From contig NZ_AUHB01000005.1 of NCBI RefSeq assembly GCF_000422965.1, positions 62,001-126,000 of the forward strand: a stretch of 64,000 nt of DNA, read 5' to 3'. Each line of letters starts with the position of its first letter. The stretch's first letter is position 1. Made by a program: the position numbers and the translations under genes. The notes under the pieces were generated by a model, which ran no database searches, was not told the origin of the DNA, and worked only from the letters and a program-made list of their open reading frames with translations. The DNA comes from Pleomorphomonas oryzae DSM 16300 (GTDB lineage: Bacteria > Pseudomonadota > Alphaproteobacteria > Rhizobiales > Pleomorphomonadaceae). Positions 28,194-35,692 of the stretch are shown here, piece after piece.

Positions 28194-28481
28194 TCAGCCG
28201 ATGATGCCCATCACGTCGGATTCCTTCATGATCAGGAGGTCCTGACCGTCGATCTTCACTTCGGTGCCGGACCACTTGCCGAACAGCACCTTGTCGCCAG
28301 CCTTGACGTCGAGAGCGATGAGTTCGCCCTTCTCATTGCGGGCACCGGGGCCAACGGCCACGACTTCGCCCTGCTGGGGCTTTTCCTTGGCGGTGTCCGG
28401 GATGATGATGCCACCAGCGGTGCGCTCTTCAGACTCCAGCCGGCGAACGACAACACGGTCGTGCAGGGGACGGAACTTCAT
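28194..28481 (-). CDS. groES: co-chaperonin GroES (10 kDa)
   Basis: GroES is the heptameric lid of GroEL. The ATG at 28481 follows AAGGAG and gives 95 residues, the standard length; an extended frame to 28562 runs into the CIRCE element. The sequence begins [20 protein letters not shown]. The mobile loop ([20 protein letters not shown]) that contacts GroEL and the conserved roof and core strands are intact. It is the first gene of groESL, 75 nt downstream of CIRCE, and should be heat-induced through HrcA. Confidence 0.98.
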   Translation of the reverse strand: MKFRPLHDRVVVRRLESEERTAGGIIIPDTAKEKPQQGEVVAVGPGARNEKGELIALDVKAGDKVLFGKWSGTEVKIDGQDLLIMKESDVMGIIG

Positions 28482-28555
28482 GTTCGGCTCCTTATTTGAA
28501 CTGCCTGTGGCGAGCGCGCTTTTGCCTCGCAGGCCACAGCAAAAAATATCTGCTG

Positions 28556-28582
28556 TTAGCACTCACCTGTGATGAGTGCTAA
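28556..28582. promoter_or_regulatory. CIRCE operator (HrcA binding site)
   Basis: TTAGCACTC (28556-28564), nine spacer bases and GAGTGCTAA (28574-28582) match the consensus CIRCE element exactly. It lies 75-101 nt upstream of groES. HrcA repression of groESL at normal temperature is the known role; hrcA itself is not in this window. Confidence 0.97.
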
Positions 28583-28635
28583 GCGCGCCGGAGATAGGCG
28601 CATGGCGCGCGGCTGTCAAGGGTGGGTCCGGTGTT

Positions 28636-29529
28636 TTACGAACAGGCGTCGTCCACCTTGGGCACGGCGGGCGTAGACGTGGGCTGTACGACCAAGACAC
28701 AGGCGCCAATGATAATGGCGGCGCCGATCAGGGTATAGATGCTCGGCACTTCGGAAAAAAAGATCAGGCCGAATGTGACGGCCCAGATCAGAGCGGTGAA
28801 CTCGAAGGGGCCGAGCAGCGTCGCCGGCGCATGCTTGTAGGCCCAGGTGATGGCGTAGTTACCGCCGGTGCCAAGGGCGCCAATCGCCAGGAACATCAGC
28901 AAGGTTTTGGCCGGCAACGGTTCGAACCAATACAGCGCAAAAGGCAGGGAAACCGCTGCGCAAATGAGGTTCTGAACCAGGATCATCTGCGGCACGCTGT
29001 CATGCGCGGTATCGCGGCGTGCCATGATCATGGAGAGGGCATAGGCGATAGCTGATGCGAGTGCCATGGCAAAGCCGAGAGGGCTGCCAACCTCCGAGCT
29101 CAGCTTCTCCGACAGCATGATCACGACGCCCAGAAAACCGAAGGCGGCAGCGAACAGAGACCGACGCGTCATCGGATCACCGATCATGGCCGCGGAGATC
29201 AACACCATGAAAAAGGGCGAAGTGAACGTGAGGGCCACGGTCTGCGCGAGGGGCAGCAACTTGAGTGCGCCGAAGAACAGGATAGCGCAGCAGAGGCCCG
29301 CCAATGCCCGGCCGACCGCGCGCCTGAAAGTGGCCCGGCTGGGCTGAATCTGGCCTTGCGCGGCTGCCGATCCTGCAGAGAATATAAGGCCGGCCGCATA
29401 GCGCAAGAAGACGACCATGGCCAGGGGAGTGCCGTAGGTGGTCGCCTTGACCAACGCGTCCAACCCGGAGAACAGGAGGACGGCAAGGAGGGCGGCGCCT
29501 GCCGCCCGCAGGCGCATCGACGGCTGCAT
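28636..29529 (-). CDS. EamA/DMT-family transporter
   Basis: The protein has 297 residues with about ten hydrophobic segments arranged as two EamA repeats, roughly residues 10-145 and 155-290. The second repeat starts near LSMIMARRDTAHDSVPQM and includes GALGTGGNYAITWAYKHAPA. Drug/metabolite-superfamily members export amino acids, drugs or other metabolites, and the substrate cannot be predicted. It lies upstream of the CIRCE region on the minus strand, with 53 nt between its stop codon and CIRCE. Confidence 0.9.
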   Translation of the reverse strand: MQPSMRLRAAGAALLAVLLFSGLDALVKATTYGTPLAMVVFLRYAAGLIFSAGSAAAQGQIQPSRATFRRAVGRALAGLCCAILFFGALKLLPLAQTVALTFTSPFFMVLISAAMIGDPMTRRSLFAAAFGFLGVVIMLSEKLSSEVGSPLGFAMALASAIAYALSMIMARRDTAHDSVPQMILVQNLICAAVSLPFALYWFEPLPAKTLLMFLAIGALGTGGNYAITWAYKHAPATLLGPFEFTALIWAVTFGLIFFSEVPSIYTLIGAAIIIGACVLVVQPTSTPAVPKVDDACS

Positions 29530-29666
29530 GACATCTCCGAAAGGGCAGCGAAAGCGCAGCCAGAGCGCGGCTTCTACGCTTTGGGCGTATTCCCGGCAAG
29601 GTCAGCAGGCATGCCTAAGTGGCCTCTAGGTCAAAACGTGGCAGCATCCAACCCGAAAAGCAGCGC

Positions 29667-30155
29667 TTAGCGATCCAGTTCAAGTCGATAGGCAAATTCC
29701 CAGCCGTCGGTAGCATCGGCAAGGAAGCGGACAACCGGCTGACGAACGAAGCCGAGCTTTTCGTAGAACCGATGACCGGACAGAAAACGGGTATCGGTCC
29801 AGAGCTTCAACGTCCGTCCGCCGCGTCGAAGAACTTCCTCGATGGCAGTCGCATAAAGCCGCTGCGCCAAACCGGAGCCGCGCCGGTCGCGATCGAGATA
29901 GACCTTGTTGAGCTCGAAGACGCCGTCTCTATCGGGCGACGATATGGCAAAGGAGGCGACGATGATGCCCTTGTCTTCGGCCACCAACAGCCGCCCGCCT
30001 CGCTTTTCATAGTGACTGGCGGGCGCCGCCAGTTCGGGGAACTCGGCCATGACGAACGGGCAGCCGTCATATTCCCCGAAGACGGCGGCGATCAATCGGG
30101 CAATACCCAGGCCGTCGGCGTCGACGGCGGGCCGAATAAGAGGCTGTTCGGTCAT
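29667..30155 (-). CDS. GNAT-family N-acetyltransferase
   Basis: From the ATG at 30155 the protein has 162 residues; an upstream TTG start at 30185 would overlap the preceding gene by 23 nt and is less likely. The acetyl-CoA loop is LDRDRRGSGLAQRLYATAIE, and the typical C-terminal GNAT strand FYEKLGFVRQPV is present. GNAT enzymes acetylate amines on proteins or small molecules; substrate unknown. The start lies 7 nt after the stop of a secreted-protein gene, so the two are likely cotranscribed. Confidence 0.85.
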   Translation of the reverse strand: MTEQPLIRPAVDADGLGIARLIAAVFGEYDGCPFVMAEFPELAAPASHYEKRGGRLLVAEDKGIIVASFAISSPDRDGVFELNKVYLDRDRRGSGLAQRLYATAIEEVLRRGGRTLKLWTDTRFLSGHRFYEKLGFVRQPVVRFLADATDGWEFAYRLELDR

Positions 30156-30162
30156 CGGCAGA

Positions 30163-30747
30163 TCAGCCGGCCGGCTTGTCGGCAATCGTGAACGGCAGCT
30201 CGAACTCGCCCTTCTTCTCAGAATTGCGGTCGCTGAGTTTGGTCACCAGCACATAATCGCCGGGTTTCAGGCCCTTGAAATTATACACGATATAGACCTG
30301 GAACTCCTTGTTGCGGCGGCGTGACACCATGTCGAGAGAGGCAAATCCTTCCTGTGCATGCAGGATCTGGCCGCGCGGCGTGCGGAGTTCGAAGTCGGCC
30401 GAGAAGTCGATCTTGAACAGATCGCCTTCCTTGCCAAAACCGTAGCCGAAGGGTTCGGCATAGACGAGCATTTGCTCGTCTGGCTGAAAGACGGCATTGG
30501 GGCGGGTGTCGTAGATGCCGAAGCCGGCCGGCTTGCCGGTGACGAAGGTCGCCTCCGAGAAGCCGAGCGGTGCGGCGTCCCAGGCAGTATTGAAGGCCGC
30601 TTCCAGCGACGCCAGCGCTTCCACCGCCTTGCCCTCGGCCAGCAATGCCTCGGCTGTCTTGGCCTCGTCGAGGATCGGCCCCGCCAGTACGGTGGATGCC
30701 GCCATCACACAGGCGGAAAAAGCAGCAAGAAAACGCAACCCGTGCAT
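30163..30747 (-). CDS. secreted protein of unknown function
   Basis: The 194 residues begin with a signal peptide (residues 1-22, ending VLA-GP), so the mature protein is periplasmic. A short helical part (about 25-55, alanine- and glutamate-rich, resembling a TPR-like helix) is followed by a mostly beta segment with repeated aromatic residues (FGYGFGKEGDLFKIDFSADF, VYIVYNFKGLKPGDYVLVTK). The last part resembles a beta-sandwich such as an immunoglobulin-like fold. I do not recognise a named family. It is upstream of the GNAT gene on the same strand. Confidence 0.8.
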   Translation of the reverse strand: MHGLRFLAAFSACVMAASTVLAGPILDEAKTAEALLAEGKAVEALASLEAAFNTAWDAAPLGFSEATFVTGKPAGFGIYDTRPNAVFQPDEQMLVYAEPFGYGFGKEGDLFKIDFSADFELRTPRGQILHAQEGFASLDMVSRRRNKEFQVYIVYNFKGLKPGDYVLVTKLSDRNSEKKGEFELPFTIADKPAG

Positions 30748-30966
30748 GACCGCTTGTCCTTCCCCCAGAGCACCGGCCGATCGGACGGATCGAAACGCGG
30801 CCGCTCAAGCGAATAATCTGACCCCTTCCACAAACGCAACAGCATCTGCCGGGAGCTCGCCGACAAGGTCAACCGAGACCGGCGGCCAACGCGATTGTGG
30901 TCCGATACTATCTTACTGATCTATTTGCCGGTTTCCAAGGTCAGGCCAAACTTTCCGCAGAACTAC

Positions 30967-32295
30967 TCAGGCACTGCGGGCAGCCATCGCATCTTCGATG
31001 TCGCGGCGCTTGCGATAAATGGTCGACGGGCTGATCTCAAGAGCCGCCGCGGCCTTGGCGATATTGCCGTCGAAAGCAGTGATCGCCTCCTCGATGACCC
31101 GCGCCTCTTCCATCCAAAGTGGCCTGACCTCGGCTGGCAGTTTCTTCCTCGGCGCGGCGGCTATGGCTGCCGGCGCGACGATCACCGGTACGACCATATC
31201 GGCTGTCACGAGGTCGCCGGGATAGAGCGTCATCAAGGTTTCGAGCGCCGATCTAAGCTCGGCGACGTTGCCGGGCCAGGCGCGGCCGATAAGGCACTGC
31301 ACGGCAGCGGCTGTGAAGCGCGTATAACGGGAGCCGCTATCGCGATTGATCTGCCGCACCATGGCATCGACAAGGAGCGGGATGTCCTCCGTCCGGTCCC
31401 GGAGCGGCGGTACGGCCAGCGTCAGCACGTTGAGGCGGAAGTAGAGATCCTGCCGGAGGCCTGCCGGACCGCTGAGATCATCGAGCGGTCGCCGCGATGA
31501 GGCGATGATGCGGACTGACAGACGGTGGCCTCCATCGAAGCCGGCGATCTCTCCTGTATCGAGAAAGCGCATCAGCGCCAGCTGGGCTGGGTCCGGAAGA
31601 TGCCCAACCTCGTCGAGAAACAGCGTCCCGCCGTCGGCGGAGGCCAGGGCGCCGTCGGCTTCCGAGAGATCGGCCACCAACCGATCGACCGGCGTCCGTG
31701 AACAGTCGATGGTGACGAACGGTCCGTTGCGGCGCCGAGAGCGGATATGGACGGAGCGAGCCACCAGAGATTTGCCGCTGCCGGCCTCGCCGGAAATGAA
31801 CACCGGCCCGAGCGACGGTGCAACGCGCAGGATCTGCTCGGAAAGGGCACGGGTTGCCGGTGATGAACCAATGAGGCCATCGGCTTCATCGACAGCGTTG
31901 GCAATGCTTTCGACGAACTGGCGCTCGACGCGGCGCGCAAAAGCGTTGCCATCGAGCGGCTTCTCGATGAAATCGGCAGCACCCGCCCGGACGCAAGCGA
32001 CTGCCGCCTGGACGTTGGTGGGATCGCCCATGGCATACACGGTGGTGGGCGTCAGCTGTTCGGTGAACGCTCGAAAGGCCTGGGGACCGCCGATGGTCTC
32101 CAAATCGATGGCGATGATGTCGAATGTCTGCTTGCCGGCCATCACGCGTGCAGCGTCACGCTCGGCAGTCTCGAGAATCAACATCGGCCGAGCGATGCGC
32201 GCCTCAAGCGCCTTGCGCACGACTCGCCGAGACGAGACGTCTGCATCGACGATTAGAAGACGAACCGTCGATGTGCTGCGCGGGCTAACCGACAT
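30967..32295 (-). CDS. NtrC-family response regulator lacking the GAFTGA loop
   Basis: From the ATG at 32295 (AGGGAA upstream) the protein has 442 residues. A receiver-like domain (about 10-125) keeps phospho-acceptor Asp64 and Lys112. The AAA+ domain (about 140-370) has Walker A GEAGSGKS (169-176) and Walker B GTLFLDE (223-229). Between them, TIDCSRTPVDRLVADLSEAD runs straight into the Walker B strand, so the GAFTGA sigma-54-contact loop is missing. A Fis-type HTH ends the protein (KAAAALEISPSTIYRKRRDI). It probably regulates through sigma-70 or without opening sigma-54 promoters. Confidence 0.88.
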   Translation of the reverse strand: MSVSPRSTSTVRLLIVDADVSSRRVVRKALEARIARPMLILETAERDAARVMAGKQTFDIIAIDLETIGGPQAFRAFTEQLTPTTVYAMGDPTNVQAAVACVRAGAADFIEKPLDGNAFARRVERQFVESIANAVDEADGLIGSSPATRALSEQILRVAPSLGPVFISGEAGSGKSLVARSVHIRSRRRNGPFVTIDCSRTPVDRLVADLSEADGALASADGGTLFLDEVGHLPDPAQLALMRFLDTGEIAGFDGGHRLSVRIIASSRRPLDDLSGPAGLRQDLYFRLNVLTLAVPPLRDRTEDIPLLVDAMVRQINRDSGSRYTRFTAAAVQCLIGRAWPGNVAELRSALETLMTLYPGDLVTADMVVPVIVAPAAIAAAPRKKLPAEVRPLWMEEARVIEEAITAFDGNIAKAAAALEISPSTIYRKRRDIEDAMAARSA

Positions 32296-32502
32296 CGGAA
32301 AGCGTTCCCTGCCAACCAGTTGCAAATTGCACTGCGTACGGCGGAACTCTGCCCCGATCATGGTAAATAAAGGGTTGATAACCGTTAACAGGACGTCACA
32401 GACGTCTTTCAAGGCAGCTTTTCGCGAAGGAAACCAGCTCGCAACGAGCGCTCCCAACCTCATCTCAGAGACCGGAATCGGAAGCGCTATCGGGAATCGA
32501 CG

Positions 32503-32697
32503 TCAGGCCGCCACTTCGTAGCCGGCGGCTTCGATGGCCTCACCAAGCGATTTGGCGTCGGCTTTGGTCTCGACGCTCACCTTGCCGGAGGCCAGGTCGA
32601 TCTTGACGCTGGCGTCGGCATCGACGCGTTTGATCGCCTTCTCGACCGAACTGGCGCAGCCACCGCACATCATGCCTTTGACGTTGAGTTCGAGCAT
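32503..32697 (-). CDS. heavy-metal-associated domain protein, CopZ-like
   Basis: This 64-residue cytosolic protein is a single HMA domain. The metal-binding motif MMCGGCASS (MxCxxC) sits at residues 9-17, and the fold ends with AGYEVA. Such proteins pass Cu(I) to P-type ATPases. No copper ATPase is adjacent, so the partner must lie elsewhere. It is followed after 207 nt by the NtrC-like gene on the same strand; a functional link is not shown. Confidence 0.92.
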   Translation of the reverse strand: MLELNVKGMMCGGCASSVEKAIKRVDADASVKIDLASGKVSVETKADAKSLGEAIEAAGYEVAA

Positions 32698-32940
32698 GCT
32701 TCGTCTCCGGTTTTTTCTTGTCGGCGACTGTCCGCCAACGAGACGCGTCGAACATGGGACGGCGCTCGGCAGCGGTCAAGGCGGCGATAAGCATCGCGTG
32801 GAGCACCGAAAGCACTCTCGGTTGGCGAAATCCCCTGAAAACCCTTGGAAAACCATTGTCCGTCTTCGCTTCCGCTCACGAAAACGGCAACAATGCTGAG
32901 TGATTCGTTGCGTGGGTTTCGTGTTGGAGTGGGCAGGCGA

Positions 32941-34344
32941 ATGAACCGGTCGTCATCGACGATGATCCTGATCGCCATGGGCGTGATCGCCGCCTCGGCC
33001 GCGGTGGTGCTGTATTTCCAGCTCGGCCTGTCGGCGGGCTCGGCACTGGTGGTCGGTATTGGCCTGATGCTGATCATGGTCAGCCTGCAGCAGCCGATGG
33101 AGCGGCGCCGGGAGCGCGCCTGGATCGAGAGCCGGCTGGCCGAGCTTGCCGCCGTCGCCGGCGACGGCGAAGCCGAGATCGAGAAGATTGCCGCCCGCCT
33201 CAATCGCTTGGAGCAGGCGCTGCCGGGCCGGGTGCGCGAGCAGACCGGCGAACTCGCTGCCGAGGTCGAGGTTGTCGGAGAACTGCTCCGGCAGGTGACG
33301 GAGACGCTGGCCGAGTTGGAATCCACCGTCGATGGCCGCCTCGATGGCGTCAATGCGCGCTTTAGTGCCCTCGAACGGCATATCCGGGAAGCTGAGGACA
33401 CCGGACGGCGGTCTCGCCGGGTGCGAGTCGACGATTATCTCGAGGAGGGTCGTGGACGATCGGGAGAGGGGCGGGGTGACGTCTCCGCCAGCATGAAAAA
33501 CTCCTTGTTCGTTCCCGACACCGATCCGGCCCTGGAGCGCGAGGTAGAGCGTCTCATCCGCGAGGAGCAGATCGAGTTGCATCTGCAGCCCGTGGTGACG
33601 CTGCCGCAGCGGCTCGTTCGCTCCTATGAGGTGCTGACCCGACTCAAGGGAGCTTCAGGCCTGATTCCGGCTGCCGAGTTCATTCCTGTCGCCGAGAAGA
33701 GCCGGCTGATTGCCAAGCTCGATACCTACCAAGTGATCCGGTCGTTCCAGATCCTGAAGCGTCTCACGCAGCGCAACAGTGATGTCGGCCTCTTTATCAA
33801 CCTGTCGGCGGAAAGCCTCGCCTCGTCCGCCTTCTTCCGCGAGTTCCAGGGCTTTCTCGGTCAGAACAGAGCCATGGCCGATCTGGTACAGTTCGAATTC
33901 CGCCAGGATGCGCTCGCTGAGATGGGTCCGCTCGAGGTCGAGAGCCTTCGGGCAGTCGCCGACCTTGGCTTCCACTTCTCGATCGACAACGTCACCGATC
34001 TGCGTGCCGATTTCCGTCGCTGGTCCGATCTTGGCTTCCGCTCGATCAAGGTGGCGGCTGACCGGTTGCTCGGCCGGGCCCCGCTGGTCACCGGCGACAT
34101 CCATGTCGAGGATATGGCCGGGCATCTGCAGAGGCAGGGACTGACGCTGATCGTCGATCGCGTCGAGCAGGAAGCCCAGGTGATTGATCTCCTGGACTAC
34201 GGTCTCACCTTCGGGCAGGGCAACCTGTTCTCCAGCCCGCGTCAGGTGCGGCCGGAAGTGCTCGGCGCCGCTCAGGCTTCGGCCAGCGCGCCGGCGCGTC
34301 CGACACAGGCGGGGGGCGAGCGCGCGGGAGCGGCGCGTCGCTGA
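32941..34344 (+). CDS. degenerate EAL-domain membrane protein
   Basis: From the ATG at 32941 the protein has 467 residues; 32893 is an alternative start but lacks a ribosome site. Two membrane helices occupy residues 8-47, a coiled coil about 60-150, and an EAL domain about 200-440. Key residues partly fail: EVLTR keeps its Glu (residue 230) and FINLS its Asn, but the DDFGTG loop is replaced by DNVTDL and AEGVE by VDRVE, changing the general base Glu to Asp. QGNLF is kept. It is more likely a cyclic-di-GMP binding sensor than a phosphodiesterase. A bidirectional terminator follows. Confidence 0.85.
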   Translation: MNRSSSTMILIAMGVIAASAAVVLYFQLGLSAGSALVVGIGLMLIMVSLQQPMERRRERAWIESRLAELAAVAGDGEAEIEKIAARLNRLEQALPGRVREQTGELAAEVEVVGELLRQVTETLAELESTVDGRLDGVNARFSALERHIREAEDTGRRSRRVRVDDYLEEGRGRSGEGRGDVSASMKNSLFVPDTDPALEREVERLIREEQIELHLQPVVTLPQRLVRSYEVLTRLKGASGLIPAAEFIPVAEKSRLIAKLDTYQVIRSFQILKRLTQRNSDVGLFINLSAESLASSAFFREFQGFLGQNRAMADLVQFEFRQDALAEMGPLEVESLRAVADLGFHFSIDNVTDLRADFRRWSDLGFRSIKVAADRLLGRAPLVTGDIHVEDMAGHLQRQGLTLIVDRVEQEAQVIDLLDYGLTFGQGNLFSSPRQVRPEVLGAAQASASAPARPTQAGGERAGAARR

Positions 34345-34376
34345 TCGGCGAAGAGACCGAAGAAGTTCATGTGAAA

Positions 34377-34407
34377 CGAAAAAAGCCGCGGGACCCGCGG
34401 CTTTTTT
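34377..34407. terminator. bidirectional terminator between the EAL gene and the lipoprotein gene
   Basis: The stem GCCGCGG (34385-34391) and CCGCGGC (34395-34401) is flanked by an A-rich run on the left (34377-34384) and six Ts on the right (34402-34407). It serves both convergent genes (stops at 34344 and 34449). Confidence 0.9.
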
Positions 34408-34448
34408 ATATTGGTGTTACGGCTAGGAGCGCGGAGCGCCCCGGTGCC

Positions 34449-35105
34449 TCACCAGAACTTCCACCACTTCTTCGTCTGCTGCTCCGGCGGAGCACCATCG
34501 TCGGTCGTCACCGGCACGCCGGGAGCTGGCTCGAGATAGCTCACCGGCGGCTCGACCAGCGCCCTGCGCACCGGCTTGCCATTGGCATCATAGAGTCGGG
34601 TGGACTTGTCGCGCGGTATGTTGCCGAGCTGACTTGGGAGAAGACGCCGCCTGTCGGAATCGCTCGTCGTAACGCTGGCATCCGAAGCTTCGGCGGTCCT
34701 TGCATCGGGAACGCGAATAGCCGTCATCTCAGAGGCTGGCAGCAGATCCTTGTCGTCGCGACCGGCTTCGCGGGCCGCCGCGTCGGTCAAAACCTTGCGC
34801 GCCTTGATGTCGTTGTCTTCCGGCCAAGTGCCGCTCGACTCAAGACGCTTGGGATCTTCCGGAGCCACGAGAGCCAGCTTGTTCGGTGGCACCACCAGCG
34901 GGGCTCGCGGAGTATAGTTGATGGCTGTCTTGCGCGACGGAACGGCGCCGAGGCCTTCCATGACGGCGCGGCCCATCGACACGTTGGGAACTTCCGTCTC
35001 GGGATCGTCGTCGGCCACCGAGGTGCCCAGCGCCGAGCAGGCAGAGAGACTCAAAGCGGCTATGGCAAGAAGAGCGCAACGCTTGCCGGTCAGCAGATGG
35101 GTCAT
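34449..35105 (-). CDS. outer-membrane lipoprotein, DUF3035/BamF-like
   Basis: From the ATG at 35105 it has 218 residues, starting with a lipoprotein signal whose lipobox is LSAC. The motif APLVVPPNKLALVAPE matches the DUF3035 pattern in alphaproteobacterial lipoproteins described as the BamF accessory part of the beta-barrel assembly machine in Caulobacter; the match is short, so this is a guess at family level. The rest is disordered and charged, ending KKWWKFW. It follows lspA by 86 nt, the same order (ileS-lspA-lipoprotein) reported for DUF3035 genes elsewhere. Confidence 0.6.
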   Translation of the reverse strand: MTHLLTGKRCALLAIAALSLSACSALGTSVADDDPETEVPNVSMGRAVMEGLGAVPSRKTAINYTPRAPLVVPPNKLALVAPEDPKRLESSGTWPEDNDIKARKVLTDAAAREAGRDDKDLLPASEMTAIRVPDARTAEASDASVTTSDSDRRRLLPSQLGNIPRDKSTRLYDANGKPVRRALVEPPVSYLEPAPGVPVTTDDGAPPEQQTKKWWKFW

Positions 35106-35191
35106 TGATATCGTCACTCTCGCTCTCGTGCCGGGCCTCGCCAAAGTAAGACCCTGTTCCGGTCAGCGCCTAGCCGACTTTTGAGGCATCA

Positions 35192-35692
35192 CTATGACCT
35201 CAAGCGCAGAGACTCATACAGGAGTGCGCCCACCCCTGCAACGATGGCGCAGTCGGCTAGATTGAAAACGTACCAGGAAAAAGAACCGTAGTGCAGGTAG
35301 AGGAAGTCGATGACCCCACCGAACACGACGCGGTCGACGAGGTTGCCCAGAGCACCACCGATGATCAGCGCCAGCGCCAGACAGGCCACCAGCCGGTCTC
35401 GCGACCGCCACAGCCAGACGGCAAGCAGAACGGTTGCCAACGCGGTGAGCCCGATTAGCAGCCATCGTCCCAGGGCCTCATTCTGCTGGAACAGGCCATA
35501 GGAAATACCCATGTTCCAGGTCAGAACGAGATCGAACACCGGCAGCAGCGAGATGCGATCGCCGTCCGGCAGGCTGGTATGGTTCAGCACCCAGTATTTG
35601 CTCGCCTGGTCAACGACCAGCGTCAACAAGACGATGGCGAGCGCGGCAAGCCGCGTCCGCCGTGTCGTGAGATTGCTTGACGCCGCCGTCAT
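35192..35692 (-). CDS. lspA: lipoprotein signal peptidase II
   Basis: This inner-membrane aspartyl protease removes signal peptides from prolipoproteins after diacylglyceryl transfer. The 166 residues contain four membrane segments and the two catalytic aspartates in [18 protein letters not shown] and [10 protein letters not shown]. The ATG overlaps the ileS stop by 4 nt (35689-35692). A lipoprotein gene follows 86 nt downstream, so enzyme and at least one likely substrate are produced together. Confidence 0.97.
   Translation of the reverse strand: MTAASSNLTTRRTRLAALAIVLLTLVVDQASKYWVLNHTSLPDGDRISLLPVFDLVLTWNMGISYGLFQQNEALGRWLLIGLTALATVLLAVWLWRSRDRLVACLALALIIGGALGNLVDRVVFGGVIDFLYLHYGSFSWYVFNLADCAIVAGVGALLYESLRLRS

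Noticed and set aside
30748-30966. A gene between the secreted unknown and the NtrC-like gene
   Set aside because: Open frames here are short extensions of shadow frames with no ribosome site or motif. The 219-nt gap is treated as promoter and terminator space.
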